Made by a program: the position numbers and the translations under genes. From assembly GCF_900142825.1 (NCBI RefSeq), contig NZ_FRCH01000001.1:558001-622000 (forward strand): a DNA stretch of 64,000 nucleotides, in the 5' to 3' direction. Each line of letters starts with the position of its first letter. Position 1 is the stretch's first letter. Below the pieces are notes generated by a model. The model saw only the letters and a list, made by a program, of their open reading frames with translations, was not told where the DNA came from and searched no databases. Source of the stretch: Rhodanobacter sp. OK091 (GTDB taxonomy: Bacteria > Pseudomonadota > Gammaproteobacteria > Xanthomonadales > Rhodanobacteraceae). Below, piece by piece: positions 54,730 to 64,000 of this stretch.

Positions 54730-55086
54730 TCACTTCTTGATCGCGCGACGGGGACCCTTGCGGGTACGTGCGTTGGTACGCGTGCGCTGGCCGCGCACAG
54801 GCAGGCCGCGACGATGGCGCAGGCCACGATAGCAACCCAGATCCATCAGGCGCTTGATGGCCATACCGACCTCGCGGCGAAGATCGCCTTCGACAATGTA
54901 CTTGCCGATCTCGTGGCGGATTTTCTCCACCTCGCCTTCACTGAGGGACTTGATCTGGGTGGTGGGAACCACACCAGCATCCACGCAGACCTTCTTGGCC
55001 CGGCTGCGGCCGATACCGTAAATGCTCTGCAGACCAACCCAGACATGCTTCTGGACCGGCAAATTGACACCCGCGATGCGCGCCAT
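54730..55086 (-). CDS. rpsM: 30S ribosomal protein S13
   Basis: S13 sits in the head of the 30S subunit and contacts the P-site tRNA and the 50S subunit. The 118-residue product begins [19 protein letters not shown] and ends with the basic tail [18 protein letters not shown]. It is the first gene of the alpha operon, and a good promoter lies 43-71 nt upstream. rpmJ, which usually separates secY from rpsM, is missing. Confidence 0.98.
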   Translation of the reverse strand: MARIAGVNLPVQKHVWVGLQSIYGIGRSRAKKVCVDAGVVPTTQIKSLSEGEVEKIRHEIGKYIVEGDLRREVGMAIKRLMDLGCYRGLRHRRGLPVRGQRTRTNARTRKGPRRAIKK

Positions 55087-55128
55087 GATGTACTTTCTCC
55101 GATGCGTTTCGTGCGCGGTAAACGCGCA

Positions 55129-55157
55129 ATTCTAACCTGAATTACCCTAACTGGAAA
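55129..55157 (-). promoter_or_regulatory. Promoter of the alpha operon (rpsM)
   Basis: On the minus strand TTTCCA (55157-55152) and TAGAAT (55134-55129) are separated by 17 nt, giving four and five consensus matches. The transcript would begin about 36 nt before the rpsM ATG. Between this promoter and secY is an 18-bp perfect palindrome GCGACACCGCGGTGTCGC (55163-55180). Confidence 0.55.
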
Positions 55158-55212
55158 GCCCTGCGACACCGCGGTGTCGCCACTCCCCGACTTTGACCAC
55201 CCGTCCGCAGCC

Positions 55213-56526
55213 TCAGCTGCGACGCAGATTGGCCTTCTTGAGCAGACTTTCGTACTGGTGACTGACCAGATGCGCCTGCACCTGAGCCGTGAAATCCATC
55301 ACCACCACCACCACGATCAGCAGCGACGTGCCACCGAAGTAGAACGGGACATGCCAGGACTGCTGCATGAACGACGGCACCAGACACACCAGCACCAGAT
55401 ACAACGCACCGACACCGGTCAGACGAGTCATCACCGAATCAATGTAACTTGACGTGGCCCGCCCCGGACGAATCCCCGGAATCAACGCACCCGACCGTTT
55501 GAGGTTGTCGGCGGTCTCGTCGGCGTTGAACACGATCGCCGTGTAGAAGAACGCGAAAACGATCACCAACACCGAAAACACAATTTCGTACAGCGGATTG
55601 CCCGGGCTCAGCGACTGGGTCAGATCCTGCAACCAGCGCGACTGTTGACCCGTGCTGAACCAGCTGATCGCGGTAGCCGGGAACATCAGCAGGCTGGAGG
55701 CGAAGATCGGCGGGATCACACCCGACATATTGATCTTCAGCGGCAAACTCGAGCTCTGGTTCATGTAGGCCTTCTGCCCACCGGAACGCCGTGCGTAATT
55801 CACCGTGATGCGTCGCTGGGCGCGCTCCATGAACACCACGAAGGCAGTGGTGAGCAGCACCAAACCAAGCACCATCAGCAGCTTGATCAGAGACAACTCA
55901 CCGTTGCCTGCCATGCCCAGGGTATGCACTACCGCACCCGGGAGACCCGCGACGATGCCCGCGAAGATCAGCAGCGAAATACCGTTGCCGATACCGCGCT
56001 CCGTCATCTGCTCGCCCAGCCACATCAGGAACATCGTGCCGGCGGTAAGTCCGACCACGGATGACATGATGAAACCGAAACCGGGCGTGTAGACCACTGG
56101 CGCGCCACCGGCGGCAACCTGATTCTGCAACGCCACCGCGATTCCGAACGACTGGAACGCCGCCAAGCCCACCGTGGCGTACCGCGTATACATCGTCATC
56201 TTGCGCTTGCCGGCCTCGCCTTCCTTGCGCAGGCCCTGCAGACTCGGTATCACCGAGCCCATCATCTGGAACACGATCGACGCCGAGATGTACGGGATCA
56301 CGCCGAGCGCAAACACCGAGAACCGCGCCAATGCGCCACCCGAGAACATGTTGAACATGTCCATCAGGCCATTGCCGTTGACCAGGCTGGTCATCGCTTC
56401 CGGATTGACGCCCGGAACCGGAATGAACGAACCGAGCCGGAACACCACCAGCGCACCGATCACGAAGAAGATGCGCTGACGAAGCTCCGTCAGCTTGCCG
56501 AGTGCATTGCCCTTGGCTGCTGCCAC
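55213..56526 (-). CDS. secY: Protein translocase subunit SecY
   Basis: SecY is the channel of the Sec translocon in the inner membrane. The product of about 437 residues has ten transmembrane segments, the plug region after FIPVPGVNPEAMTSLVNGN, and the cytoplasmic loop FVVFMERAQRRITVNYARRSGG with the ribosome and SecA contact Arg residues. The frame opens at TTG 56532, adjacent to the rplO stop. GTG 56526 has GGAG 9 nt upstream and is preferred. Confidence 0.97.
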   Translation of the reverse strand: MAAAKGNALGKLTELRQRIFFVIGALVVFRLGSFIPVPGVNPEAMTSLVNGNGLMDMFNMFSGGALARFSVFALGVIPYISASIVFQMMGSVIPSLQGLRKEGEAGKRKMTMYTRYATVGLAAFQSFGIAVALQNQVAAGGAPVVYTPGFGFIMSSVVGLTAGTMFLMWLGEQMTERGIGNGISLLIFAGIVAGLPGAVVHTLGMAGNGELSLIKLLMVLGLVLLTTAFVVFMERAQRRITVNYARRSGGQKAYMNQSSSLPLKINMSGVIPPIFASSLLMFPATAISWFSTGQQSRWLQDLTQSLSPGNPLYEIVFSVLVIVFAFFYTAIVFNADETADNLKRSGALIPGIRPGRATSSYIDSVMTRLTGVGALYLVLVCLVPSFMQQSWHVPFYFGGTSLLIVVVVVMDFTAQVQAHLVSHQYESLLKKANLRRS

Positions 56527-56532
56527 CGTCAA

Positions 56533-56964
56533 TTACTCCACGCTGCCGCCGGCCGCTTCGATGGCTGCCTTGGCGCCGGCGGTAGCCAGCAGACCCGACA
56601 ACTTCACCGCGCGACCGATTTCACCCTTCAGAACCACCTTGACCTTCTTCGCACGGCTGTTGATCAGGCCAGCCTGATGCAGCACGACGGTGTCGATCAC
56701 GTCAACCTTGAGGTTGGCCAGCTGGTACAGGAATACTTCCTGACTCTCGACCTTCGTCTTCGAACGGAAACCGACCTTCGGCAACCGGCGCTGCAGCGGC
56801 ATCTGGCCGCCCTCGAAACCGTACTTGTGGGTGCCACCCGCACGGGCATGCTGACCCTTGTGGCCGCGACCGGCGGTCTTGCCCATGCCCGAACCGATAC
56901 CGCGAGCGACGCGCAGACGCGTCTTGTGCGAACCGGCGGCCGGCTGAATGTCATTCAAACGCAT
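56533..56964 (-). CDS. rplO: 50S ribosomal protein L15
   Basis: L15 is a late-assembling protein of the large subunit. The 143-residue product has the N-terminal Gly- and Arg-rich [20 protein letters not shown] and [13 protein letters not shown]. Its stop codon directly abuts the start of secY, and its last codons provide the secY ribosome-binding site. Confidence 0.98.
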   Translation of the reverse strand: MRLNDIQPAAGSHKTRLRVARGIGSGMGKTAGRGHKGQHARAGGTHKYGFEGGQMPLQRRLPKVGFRSKTKVESQEVFLYQLANLKVDVIDTVVLHQAGLINSRAKKVKVVLKGEIGRAVKLSGLLATAGAKAAIEAAGGSVE

Positions 56965-56969
56965 GATGC

Positions 56970-57170
56970 TTACTCCTCGACCCGGACCAGGTAATAGACC
57001 GTGTTGATCAGGCCACGAACCTGCGGGCTGTCCTTCAGTTCACGGACGTCGTTGATCTTGCCCAGACCCAGCGCCTTGACGCTGAGGCGATGACGTGCCT
57101 GTACGCCGCGCAGGCCCTTGACCAGGCGCACGCGCACGGTCTTGTCGGCGGTTTGTTGAGACTTAGCCAT
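56970..57170 (-). CDS. rpmD: 50S ribosomal protein L30
   Basis: L30 is a small two-helix, three-strand protein. The 66-residue product begins [20 protein letters not shown] and contains [20 protein letters not shown]. Its ATG lies inside the end of rpsE (8-nt overlap), so it is coupled to S5 translation. A longer open frame through rpsE is a shadow. Confidence 0.97.
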   Translation of the reverse strand: MAKSQQTADKTVRVRLVKGLRGVQARHRLSVKALGLGKINDVRELKDSPQVRGLINTVYYLVRVEE

Positions 57171-57684
57171 TACCGAGCACCTCATCCAGGGTCTTGCCAC
57201 GCTTGGCGGCGATCTTCTTGGGCGAGGCAACTGCCTGCAGACCCTTGATGGTGGCGCGCACCAGGTTGATCGGGTTGCGCGAACCGACGGCCTTGGCCAG
57301 CACGTTCTTGACACCGACCACTTCCAGCACCGCGCGCATGGCGCCACCGGCGATCACGCCGGTACCTTCGGAAGCCGGCTGCATGTAGACGCGAGCCGCA
57401 CCGTGGTTGGCCTTGATGGCATACCACAAGGTGCCGTTATTCAATTCGATGTTCACCATCTGACGGCGGGCACGCTCCATCGCCTTGGAGATGGCAACCG
57501 GCACTTCACGCGCCTTGCCATAGCCGAAGCCGACCTTGCCCTCGCCGTCACCGACCACGGTCAGTGCGGTGAAGCTCATCTGGCGGCCGCCCTTGACGGT
57601 CTTGGCCACACGGTTGACGGCAATCAACTTTTCCAGCAGGCCGTCGGAATTTTCGCGATCGGTAGAAGACATGTTCTTTTCCAT
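57163..57684 (-). CDS. rpsE: 30S ribosomal protein S5
   Basis: S5 controls decoding accuracy and mRNA helicase activity at the entry tunnel. The 173-residue product has [37 protein letters not shown] and [23 protein letters not shown] 57684 gives an acidic N-terminal extension; ATG 57672 is a possible alternative with GGA 7 nt upstream. It overlaps rpmD. Confidence 0.98.
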   Translation of the reverse strand: MEKNMSSTDRENSDGLLEKLIAVNRVAKTVKGGRQMSFTALTVVGDGEGKVGFGYGKAREVPVAISKAMERARRQMVNIELNNGTLWYAIKANHGAARVYMQPASEGTGVIAGGAMRAVLEVVGVKNVLAKAVGSRNPINLVRATIKGLQAVASPKKIAAKRGKTLDEVLGNG

Positions 57685-57781
57685 GTGCCCGGCGAACCGG
57701 GACTTTGCTTGCGGCTGAGCCGCTTGGAGTTGTAGGTGACACAGAGGACATCAAGCACAGCCTGATTTCCGGGTAGTGCTT

Positions 57782-58135
57782 TTAGAACTTGAGGCCCGCT
57801 TCGCGCGCCGCGTCGGCCAGCGCCTTGATGCGGCCATGGAAACGAAAGCCGGAGCGGTCGAATGCCACCGACTCGATACCCGCAGCCATCGCACGTTCGG
57901 CGACCGCCTTCCCCACCGCAGCAGCAGCGGTCAGGTTCTTGGTGCCCTTGAGACCTTCGGCAACCGACTTCTGCACAGTGGAAGCCGCAGCCACCACGTT
58001 CACGCCGGAAGCGTCGAACACCTGTGCATAGATGTGTTGACCGGTGCGGTGCACCGACAGGCGGGCCACAGCCAGCTTGCGGATATGGCAACGCGTGGAC
58101 TTGGCACGGCGCAGGCGATTTTCGTTCTTGTTCAT
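57782..58135 (-). CDS. rplR: 50S ribosomal protein L18
   Basis: L18 binds 5S rRNA together with L5. The 117-residue product contains [20 protein letters not shown], the YAQVFDASG segment and the C-terminal [21 protein letters not shown] 97-nt gap separates it from rpsE. Confidence 0.98.
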   Translation of the reverse strand: MNKNENRLRRAKSTRCHIRKLAVARLSVHRTGQHIYAQVFDASGVNVVAAASTVQKSVAEGLKGTKNLTAAAAVGKAVAERAMAAGIESVAFDRSGFRFHGRIKALADAAREAGLKF

Positions 58136-58226
58136 CGTTAATTCCTCGAAAGCGGATCGGCTTGTATCAGGGCTCTCTTGAAGAGTCTGGTCATGGAATG
58201 GCCAGTCTTCCGTGGAGGGACCCGCA

Positions 58227-58754
58227 TTAGGCCTTCTTGGCTTCCTTCAGCGTGATCTTCTCACCGGCATAACGCACACCCTTGCCCTTGTAGGGCTCCG
58301 GCGGGCGGAAGCCACGAATCTTGGCAGCTACCTGGCCCACAGCCTGCTTGTCGTTGCCCTTGATCAGGACCTCGGTCTGCGTCGGGGTTTCGATGCTGAT
58401 GCCTTCCGGCGCATCGAACACCACCGGGTGGGAAAAGCCCAGGCTCAGGTTCAGCGACTTGCCCTGCATGGAGACGCGGTAACCGACGCCCACCAGCTCG
58501 AGCTTGCGCTCGTAACCCGTGGAAACTCCGGTGACCATGTTGGCCAGCAGCGCGCGAGCGGTGCCGCCGAACTTGTCGTCGACGCCTTCGGCGAGACTAA
58601 TGGTGGCGACACCATTGTCGACGGCGACGGTGACGCCCGGCAGGTGGTGCACCGACAGCGTGCCCTTGGGACCCTTGACGGAGATGTTGTCGGTACCGAC
58701 AGTCAGCTCGACGCCCTTGGGCAGGGAAATGGGTTTCTTGGCAACACGTGACAT
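58227..58754 (-). CDS. rplF: 50S ribosomal protein L6
   Basis: L6 lies near the GTPase-associated centre of the 50S subunit. The 175-residue product has the N-terminal [18 protein letters not shown] and the C-terminal signature [20 protein letters not shown] 91-nt gap without obvious signals follows before rplR. Confidence 0.98.
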   Translation of the reverse strand: MSRVAKKPISLPKGVELTVGTDNISVKGPKGTLSVHHLPGVTVAVDNGVATISLAEGVDDKFGGTARALLANMVTGVSTGYERKLELVGVGYRVSMQGKSLNLSLGFSHPVVFDAPEGISIETPTQTEVLIKGNDKQAVGQVAAKIRGFRPPEPYKGKGVRYAGEKITLKEAKKA

Positions 58755-58765
58755 CGAAAGACTCC

Positions 58766-59161
58766 TTATGCCACTTGGCCGATGACTTCGCCGCCCAGAC
58801 CCTTGGCACGGGCCTGCGCATCGGTCAACAGACCGGCGGAAGTCGAGATGATCGAGATACCCAGGCCACCAAGGACCTTCGGCAGCTCGTCCTTGCCGCG
58901 ATACACACGCAGGCCGGAACGGCTGACACGGGAGATGGTCTCGATGGCCGGCTGGCCTTCGAAATACTTGAGCTTGAGCTCGAGCACCGGCTTGCCTTCC
59001 TCGGCGGAAGTCTTGGCGTCGAGGATGTAGCCCTCGTTCTTGAGAAGGTTGGCAATTGCCAACTTCAGTTTCGACGACGGCATACGCACGGTCGGCTTGC
59101 CCATGGCCTGGGCATTGCGGACGCGCGTGAACAGATCGGCGATGGGATCAGTCATGCTCAT
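58766..59161 (-). CDS. rpsH: 30S ribosomal protein S8
   Basis: S8 binds the central domain of 16S rRNA and in E. coli represses the spc operon by binding the rplE start region. The 131-residue product begins [18 protein letters not shown] and ends with the conserved [23 protein letters not shown] is 8 nt before ATG 59161; the longer open frame is rejected. An unusual 224-nt gap precedes it. Confidence 0.98.
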   Translation of the reverse strand: MSMTDPIADLFTRVRNAQAMGKPTVRMPSSKLKLAIANLLKNEGYILDAKTSAEEGKPVLELKLKYFEGQPAIETISRVSRSGLRVYRGKDELPKVLGGLGISIISTSAGLLTDAQARAKGLGGEVIGQVA

Positions 59162-59385
59162 GAAAACATCCTTCAGAGTGCACCGATATCCGATAAAACC
59201 GGAAATCAATCAGATTGTGAGCCGACATAAAGCCGGCCTGCTTTGCGCAGACCGCCGACTATATCAGCATTTCCAAATTTTAGCGAATCTCGATGCGGTA
59301 GTCGCATCAGCGGCTGCGCAACAGTGCAGCCGGGTGAGTCGGTCTTGGAGCCTTGGCCCTGTCGACCGACCCTGCAAGTCGTTTA
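59162..59385 (-). promoter_or_regulatory. 224-nt leader between rpsN and rpsH with extended -10 promoter
   Basis: On the minus strand TGATATAGT (59266-59258) fits an extended -10 box. Downstream the predicted leader can form GCCGGC/GTCGGC-type hairpins before the AAGGA of rpsH. No ORF with homology is present. Most spc operons have only a short gap here. Confidence 0.4.
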
Positions 59386-59691
59386 TTACCAGCTGGCCTT
59401 GCGCAGGCCAGGTACATCACCACGCATGGTCGCTTCACGCAGCTTGTTGCGGCCGAGGCCGAACTTTGCGTAGACGGCACGCGGGCGGCCGGTCAAGGCG
59501 CAGCGGGTGCGCTGACGCACCGGGCTGGCATCGCGCGGCAGTTTCTGCAGCTTGGTCTGTGCCTCCATCTTCTCCTCGTAGGAGGCGGTGGGGCTCAGCA
59601 CGATCGCCTTCAGTCCAGCGCGCTTGGCGGCGAACTTCTCGACGAGTTTGGTCCGCTTGATATCGCGGTTCACCATTGATGTCTTGGCCAT
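59386..59691 (-). CDS. rpsN: 30S ribosomal protein S14, zinc-free type
   Basis: S14 is in the 30S head. The 101-residue product begins [19 protein letters not shown] and ends [22 protein letters not shown]. It lacks CxxC pairs, so it is the zinc-independent form. It lies 14 nt after rplE. Confidence 0.98.
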   Translation of the reverse strand: MAKTSMVNRDIKRTKLVEKFAAKRAGLKAIVLSPTASYEEKMEAQTKLQKLPRDASPVRQRTRCALTGRPRAVYAKFGLGRNKLREATMRGDVPGLRKASW

Positions 59692-59705
59692 GGATTACGC
59701 GCCTA

Positions 59706-60245
59706 TCAGTTGCGGAACGGGAAGCTGAACGCTGCCAGCAGGGCTTTCGCTTCTTCATCGGTCTTGGCGGTGGTGGTGATGGAGATATCCATGCCACGCA
59801 GCGCATCAACCTGGTCGAAATCGATCTCCGGGAAGATGATCTGTTCCTTGATGCCGAAGTTGTAGTTGCCACGACCGTCGAACGCTTTTGCTGACACACC
59901 GCGGAAATCGCGGACGCGCGGCAGCGAGATGTTGATCAGACGATCGAGAAACTCGAACATCTGCGCCCGGCGCAAGGTGACCTTGCAGCCGATCGGCCAA
60001 CCGTCGCGGATCTTGAACGAGGCCACGGAAACGCGCGCCTTGGTCGTGATCGGCTTCTGGCCCGCGATCTTGGCCATATCGGCCACGGCGTTCTCGAGCA
60101 CTTTCTTGTTGCCCGCAGCTTCGCCCACGCCCATGTTCAGCGTGATCTTGGTGATGCGGGGAACCTGCATCACGTTCTGGTAGCCGAACTGCTCGGTGAG
60201 CTTGGCCACTACCTGGTCTTTATAAAATGTTTCAAGGCGCGTCAT
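59706..60245 (-). CDS. rplE: 50S ribosomal protein L5
   Basis: L5 binds 5S rRNA and bridges to S13. The 179-residue product contains [20 protein letters not shown] near residue 25, [19 protein letters not shown] near 70 and [19 protein letters not shown] near 145, as in the E. coli protein (179 aa). Confidence 0.98.
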   Translation of the reverse strand: MTRLETFYKDQVVAKLTEQFGYQNVMQVPRITKITLNMGVGEAAGNKKVLENAVADMAKIAGQKPITTKARVSVASFKIRDGWPIGCKVTLRRAQMFEFLDRLINISLPRVRDFRGVSAKAFDGRGNYNFGIKEQIIFPEIDFDQVDALRGMDISITTTAKTDEEAKALLAAFSFPFRN

Positions 60246-60256
60246 GATCGTGTTCC

Positions 60257-60571
60257 TTACGCGTCCACGACCTCGCCAGTCGAACGGAACACGCGGACCT
60301 TGCGCCCATCTTCGAGCGTTTTGGTGCCGACGCGTTCACCCTTGTTCGTGGCGGGGTTGAACAGCTGCACATTGGAGAGATGGATCGAGGCTTCACGCTC
60401 GACGATACCGCCAGCCTGGTTGGCCTGCGGGTTCGGCTTGGTGTGACGCTTGACCAGATTCACGTTGGAGACGAACACGCGATCGTCTGCAACACGCAGC
60501 ACATCGCCGCGTTGACCCTTGTTTTTGCCGGTGATCACGAGGACCTGATCACCCTTACGGATACGGTTCAT
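60257..60571 (-). CDS. rplX: 50S ribosomal protein L24
   Basis: L24 is one of the two assembly initiators of the 50S subunit. The 104-residue product begins [20 protein letters not shown] (KOW motif) and has [20 protein letters not shown]. Confidence 0.98.
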   Translation of the reverse strand: MNRIRKGDQVLVITGKNKGQRGDVLRVADDRVFVSNVNLVKRHTKPNPQANQAGGIVEREASIHLSNVQLFNPATNKGERVGTKTLEDGRKVRVFRSTGEVVDA

Positions 60572-60585
60572 TTTGTGATCTCCGC

Positions 60586-60954
60586 TCAGAGCACTTCGGG
60601 CGCGAGCGAGACGATCTTCATGAACTTCTCGCTGCGCAGCTCGCGGGTAACCGGTCCGAAAATACGGGTGCCGATCGGCTCGAGCTTGTTGTTGAGGAGG
60701 ACCGCTGCATTGCCGTCGAAACGGATCAGCGAACCATCGGGACGACGTACACCCTTGGCGGTACGCACCACCACGGCATTGTACACCTCACCCTTCTTTA
60801 CCTTGCCGCGGGGAATCGCATCCTTCACGGTGACCTTGATGACGTCACCGATCGCGGCGTAACGGCGCTTGGAGCCGCCGAGCACCTTGATGCACATCAA
60901 TTCCTTCGCGCCGCTGTTGTCCGCTGCGGAAAGCGTGCTCTGCATCTGGATCAT
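60586..60954 (-). CDS. rplN: 50S ribosomal protein L14
   Basis: L14 lies at the subunit interface. The 122-residue product begins [20 protein letters not shown] and has the signature [21 protein letters not shown]-type segment. In E. coli it is the first gene of spc; here only 14 nt separate it from rpsQ and I see no promoter in front, so S10 and spc appear continuous. Confidence 0.98.
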   Translation of the reverse strand: MIQMQSTLSAADNSGAKELMCIKVLGGSKRRYAAIGDVIKVTVKDAIPRGKVKKGEVYNAVVVRTAKGVRRPDGSLIRFDGNAAVLLNNKLEPIGTRIFGPVTRELRSEKFMKIVSLAPEVL

Positions 60955-60968
60955 GGCTGCACCCTCCC

Positions 60969-61244
60969 TTAGACGTTGGCGCGCGTGATGATTTCAACCA
61001 CGCGGTGATGTTTGGTCTTGGACAACGGACGGCATTCGGCGATACGCACGAGGTCGCCCTCATTCGCACCGAGGTCGTCCTGCGCGTGCAGCTTGGTCGA
61101 ACGGCGGATGATCTTGCCGAGCAGCCAATGCTGAACCTGACGCTCGACCAGTACGGTGACCGTCTTGTCCATCTTGTTGCTGGTAACGCGACCCTCGAGG
61201 GTACGCGCCTGCTTCTTTTCTGCTTGAACCTGGATGTCGCTCAT
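60969..61244 (-). CDS. rpsQ: 30S ribosomal protein S17
   Basis: S17 is a primary 16S rRNA-binding protein. The 91-residue product contains [20 protein letters not shown] and the C-terminal [20 protein letters not shown]. Confidence 0.98.
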   Translation of the reverse strand: MSDIQVQAEKKQARTLEGRVTSNKMDKTVTVLVERQVQHWLLGKIIRRSTKLHAQDDLGANEGDLVRIAECRPLSKTKHHRVVEIITRANV

Positions 61245-61256
61245 GTCGGCCGTCCC

Positions 61257-61442
61257 TTACTTCTTGCCGCCGAGCACAAACTTCGTGCGGGCGATGTCAC
61301 GCCGAACGCGGCGAAGCTGGTGCGGCTGAGTGAGCTGGCCGGACCCTTTTTGCATGCGCAGATTGAACTGCTCCTTGCGCAGGTCCAGCAGGTGCTGCTT
61401 CAACTCGTCGGCCGACTGGTTATTGATATCTTTGCTGGCCAT
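61257..61442 (-). CDS. rpmC: 50S ribosomal protein L29
   Basis: L29 surrounds the exit tunnel and helps dock SRP and trigger factor. The 61-residue product has [20 protein letters not shown]. The start ATG shares one base with the rplP stop (TGATG), so translation is coupled. Confidence 0.97.
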   Translation of the reverse strand: MASKDINNQSADELKQHLLDLRKEQFNLRMQKGSGQLTQPHQLRRVRRDIARTKFVLGGKK

Positions 61443-61855
61443 CACATCACCGCCCTGGTCACGAACTGGGTCTGCACCGACAGCTTCGCTGCCGCCAGAC
61501 GGAACGCCTCACGTGCCGTGACCTCGTCGAGGCCCTCGATCTCGTAAAGCATGCGGCCGGGCTGGATCTGGGCGACCCAGAACTCCACACTGCCCTTGCC
61601 GGCACCCATGCGGACTTCGATCGGCTTCTTGGTGATCGGCTTGTCCGGGAACACGCGGATCCATAGCTTGCCACCGCGCTTGACGTAGCGGGTGATGCAG
61701 CGGCGAGCCGCTTCGATCTGGCGCGCGGTGAGCGAGCCATGCGTGATGGCCTTCAGGCCAAACTCGCCAAAGCTGACGAGGTTGGAGCACTGGGCCAAGC
61801 CGTCATTACGGCCCTTGAACTGCTTGCGGTATTTGGTTCGCTTCGGTTGCAACAT
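61442..61855 (-). CDS. rplP: 50S ribosomal protein L16
   Basis: L16 helps position A-site tRNA in the peptidyl transferase centre. The 137-residue product begins [20 protein letters not shown] and contains [20 protein letters not shown], the region hydroxylated on Arg in E. coli (GKGxxEFWV...PG). Confidence 0.98.
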   Translation of the reverse strand: MLQPKRTKYRKQFKGRNDGLAQCSNLVSFGEFGLKAITHGSLTARQIEAARRCITRYVKRGGKLWIRVFPDKPITKKPIEVRMGAGKGSVEFWVAQIQPGRMLYEIEGLDEVTAREAFRLAAAKLSVQTQFVTRAVM

Positions 61856-61866
61856 GGCAACTCTCC

Positions 61867-62619
61867 TTACTTCGCAGACCGCTCGCGGCGGCCGTCACCG
61901 GCCTCGCGACGCGAATCGTTACGACGACCTTCGCCACCTTCGCGGCGCGGCTGCGACGGTTCGTCCTTCGACTCCTGGGATGCCGCTGCCAGGTCGAAAA
62001 TCTCACCCTTGTAGACCCACACCTTGATGCCGATGATGCCGTAGGTGGTATTCGCCTCGGCAAAGCCGTAGTCGATGTCGGCGCGCAGCGTATGCAGCGG
62101 CACCCGACCTTCACGGCTCCACTCGGAACGAGCGATCTCGGCACCGTTCAGACGACCGGACACGTTGATCTTGATGCCCAGCGCTCCCAGACGCATCGCA
62201 TTGCCGACCGAGCGCTTCATCGCACGACGGAACATGATGCGGCGCTCGAGCTGCTGCGCGATGGACTCGGCCACCAGCTGCGCATCGAGTTCGGGCTTGC
62301 GCACTTCATTGACGTTGATGTGCGTCGGAACGCCCATCATGTCGCTGACTTCCTTGCGCAGCTTCTCGATATCCTCACCCTTCTTGCCGATCACCACGCC
62401 CGGGCGGGCCGTGTGGATCGTCACGCGTGCGGTCTTGGCCGGACGCTCGATCTGGATTTTCGAGATGCCGGCAGCAGCCAGCTTCTTCTTCAGCATGTCG
62501 CGGACCTTGATGTCGGCCACGAGATACTTTGCGTAATCACGCTTGTTGGCGAACCACTTCGAGTTCCAGTCCTTGGCAATGCCGAGGCGGATACCGGTGG
62601 GATGAACTTTATGACCCAT
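61867..62619 (-). CDS. rpsC: 30S ribosomal protein S3
   Basis: S3 lies at the mRNA entry tunnel. The 250-residue product has the KH-domain segment [19 protein letters not shown] near residue 75 and the conserved [20 protein letters not shown] near 160. A charged tail after residue 215 is rich in Arg, Glu and Ser. E. coli S3 has 233 residues, so the tail is modestly extended. Confidence 0.98.
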   Translation of the reverse strand: MGHKVHPTGIRLGIAKDWNSKWFANKRDYAKYLVADIKVRDMLKKKLAAAGISKIQIERPAKTARVTIHTARPGVVIGKKGEDIEKLRKEVSDMMGVPTHINVNEVRKPELDAQLVAESIAQQLERRIMFRRAMKRSVGNAMRLGALGIKINVSGRLNGAEIARSEWSREGRVPLHTLRADIDYGFAEANTTYGIIGIKVWVYKGEIFDLAAASQESKDEPSQPRREGGEGRRNDSRREAGDGRRERSAK

Positions 62620-62634
62620 CGTCTATATCCTCGG

Positions 62635-62970
62635 TCAGTTACCAACAACCACAGTGATGTGGCTGGTGCGCTTGAGAATGCGCGAACCGCGGCCTTTGGC
62701 GCGGGCGTGCATGCGTTTCATCGCCGGACCTTCATCAACGAAGATGCTGGCCACTTTCAGCTCGTCGACGTCGGCGCCGAGATTGTTCTCAGCGTTGGCG
62801 ACGGCCGACAGCAGCACCTTGCGGACAAGGAGCGCGGCTTTCTTGTTGGTAAAGGTGAGCACGTCGCTGGCCCGGCCGACGGGAAGCCCGCGGACGAGGT
62901 CAGCCACCAGGCGTGCCTTTTGCGCCGAAATGCGGGCGCCACGCAGGATCGCTTTGGCTTCAGTGCTCAT
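62635..62970 (-). CDS. rplV: 50S ribosomal protein L22
   Basis: L22 lines the nascent-peptide tunnel, and its hairpin tip is a macrolide-resistance site. The 111-residue product has [22 protein letters not shown] and the hairpin [20 protein letters not shown]. The ATG overlaps the rpsS stop by one base (TGATG). Confidence 0.98.
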   Translation of the reverse strand: MSTEAKAILRGARISAQKARLVADLVRGLPVGRASDVLTFTNKKAALLVRKVLLSAVANAENNLGADVDELKVASIFVDEGPAMKRMHARAKGRGSRILKRTSHITVVVGN

Positions 62971-63242
62971 CACTTGCCCTTCTTGTCGCCGACATGGCCC
63001 TTGAACGTACGGGTCACCGCGAACTCGCCGAGCTTGTGCCCGACCATGTTCTCGTTGATCAGTACGGGTACGTGCTGACGGCCATTGTGGATAGCGATGG
63101 TCAAGCCAACCATTTCCGGCAGGATCATCGAGCGGCGCGACCAGGTCTTGATCGGACGCTTGTTGTGGGCGGAAACCGCAGCTTCCACCTTCTTTACGAG
63201 GTGAAGGTCGACGAACGGACCTTTCTTCAAAGAGCGAGGCAT
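62970..63242 (-). CDS. rpsS: 30S ribosomal protein S19
   Basis: S19 forms a complex with S13 in the 30S head. The 90-residue product begins [20 protein letters not shown] and contains [20 protein letters not shown] and [16 protein letters not shown]. Confidence 0.98.
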   Translation of the reverse strand: MPRSLKKGPFVDLHLVKKVEAAVSAHNKRPIKTWSRRSMILPEMVGLTIAIHNGRQHVPVLINENMVGHKLGEFAVTRTFKGHVGDKKGK

Positions 63243-63254
63243 GTCGGCTTCCTG

Positions 63255-64000
63255 TTACTTGGTACGACGACGCACGATGAACTGCTGCGTGCGCTTGTTG
63301 TTACGGGTCTTGTAGCCCTTGGCCGGCGTGCCCCACGGGCTGACCGGATGACGACCACCTGAAGTCTTGCCTTCACCACCACCGTGCGGATGGTCGACCG
63401 GGTTCATCACCACACCGCGAACGGTCGGACGAATGCCCAGCCAGCGCTTCGCACCGGCCTTGCCCAGCTTCTTGAGGCTGTGCTCGCCGTTGCCGACTTC
63501 GCCGATGGTGGCGCGACAGTCGACCGAAACGCGGCGCATCTCGCCGGAGCGCAGACGCAGCGTGGCGTAACCGGACTCGCGTGCCACCAGCTGCACCGAA
63601 GCGCCGGCGCTGCGTGCGATCTGGGCACCCTTGCCCGGACGCAGCTCGATGCAATGGATCGTGCTGCCCATCGGGATGTTGCGCAGCTGCAGGCAGTTGC
63701 CGGCCTTGATCGGCGCATCACGGCCGGACACCAGGCGATCGTCCACCTGCACGCCCTTCGGCGCGATGATGTAACGACGCTCGCCATCGGCGTAACACAG
63801 CAACGCGATATGTGCGGTGCGGTTCGGATCGTACTCGATGCGCTCGACGCGGGCGGCGATGCCTTCCTTGTCACGCTTGAAGTCGATGATGCGGTAATGC
63901 TGCTTGTGACCGCCGCCGCGATGACGCACGGTGATGCGGCCATGATGATTGCGACCACCGGTGCGGGACTGCGACTCGGTCAACGCCGCGTACGGCGCGC
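63255..64000 (-). CDS. rplB: 50S ribosomal protein L2, 5' end outside window
   Basis: L2 is needed for subunit association and peptidyl transfer. About 248 C-terminal residues are visible, starting [17 protein letters not shown], and the frame stays open to the window edge, so roughly the first 25 residues are missing. Visible signatures are [21 protein letters not shown] and the C-terminal [20 protein letters not shown] with the functionally important His. Confidence 0.97.
   Translation of the reverse strand, partial: APYAALTESQSRTGGRNHHGRITVRHRGGGHKQHYRIIDFKRDKEGIAARVERIEYDPNRTAHIALLCYADGERRYIIAPKGVQVDDRLVSGRDAPIKAGNCLQLRNIPMGSTIHCIELRPGKGAQIARSAGASVQLVARESGYATLRLRSGEMRRVSVDCRATIGEVGNGEHSLKKLGKAGAKRWLGIRPTVRGVVMNPVDHPHGGGEGKTSGGRHPVSPWGTPAKGYKTRNNKRTQQFIVRRRTK

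Noticed and set aside
1-64000. tRNA or rRNA genes, CRISPR arrays, transposases, replication origin
   Set aside because: I looked for tRNA T-loop motifs, conserved rRNA blocks, regularly spaced direct repeats, DDE transposase motifs and DnaA-box clusters and found none I could support.

Overview
The window reads as chromosomal DNA of a high-GC gammaproteobacterium of the Xanthomonadales, most likely the Rhodanobacter/Dyella/Frateuria side of the order. This placement is an inference from gene order, codon bias, protein sequences and the style of the intergenic repeats; no rRNA gene is present to confirm it. Almost everything is core housekeeping. I saw no prophage, insertion sequence with a transposase, CRISPR array, tRNA or rRNA gene.

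Layout. (1) 1-5655, minus strand: the 5' part of thrS with a leader that looks like an attenuator, a HemJ/CopD-like membrane protein, glnD and map. (2) 5700-27013, mostly plus strand: the translation and envelope cluster rpsB-tsf-pyrH-frr-uppS-cdsA-dxr-rseP-bamA-lpxD-fabZ-lpxA-lpxB-rnhB-dnaE-accA. It makes ribosomal protein S2, EF-Ts, UMP kinase, ribosome recycling factor, undecaprenyl-PP, CDP-diacylglycerol, an MEP-pathway enzyme, the outer-membrane assembly pore, lipid A precursors and the carboxyltransferase that feeds fatty-acid synthesis. Compared with E. coli, dxr has moved behind cdsA, skp is missing between bamA and lpxD, and a small ORF, a thioredoxin-like gene and an HNH gene are inserted around dnaE. 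(3) 27304-31972, plus strand: a secreted six-bladed propeller protein, a NYN-LOTUS protein, tilS, xseB and ispA. (4) 32030-45378: two small membrane proteins, then the conserved neighbourhood pmbA / DUF1653 / yjgA / tldD / yhdP / rng with a fatty-acid-hydroxylase-type gene inserted, followed by a Dph6-like ATPase and a Mug-type glycosylase. (5) 46094-51783: two c-type cytochromes, an exported amidase, a class II DAHP synthase and dsbB. (6) 51970-64000, minus strand: alpha, spc and part of the S10 ribosomal operons from rplQ back to a truncated rplB, with rpoA and secY.

The unusual material is mostly non-coding. Two places (about 35.5 kb and 45.4-46.06 kb) hold related, gene-free, highly palindromic repeat blocks; the larger is a nested inverted repeat of roughly 660 bp and the smaller is bounded by near-identical 34-bp inverted repeats. 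A perfect 13-bp stem links the cdsA stop codon to the dxr ribosome-binding region. The thrS leader carries a candidate eight-codon leader peptide with tandem Thr codons followed by a terminator. Two tandem copies of a roughly 52-bp hairpin unit follow tsf. The ribosomal operons contain three long, structured gaps (before rpsM, rpsH and rplQ), and rpmJ is absent from its usual place after secY.
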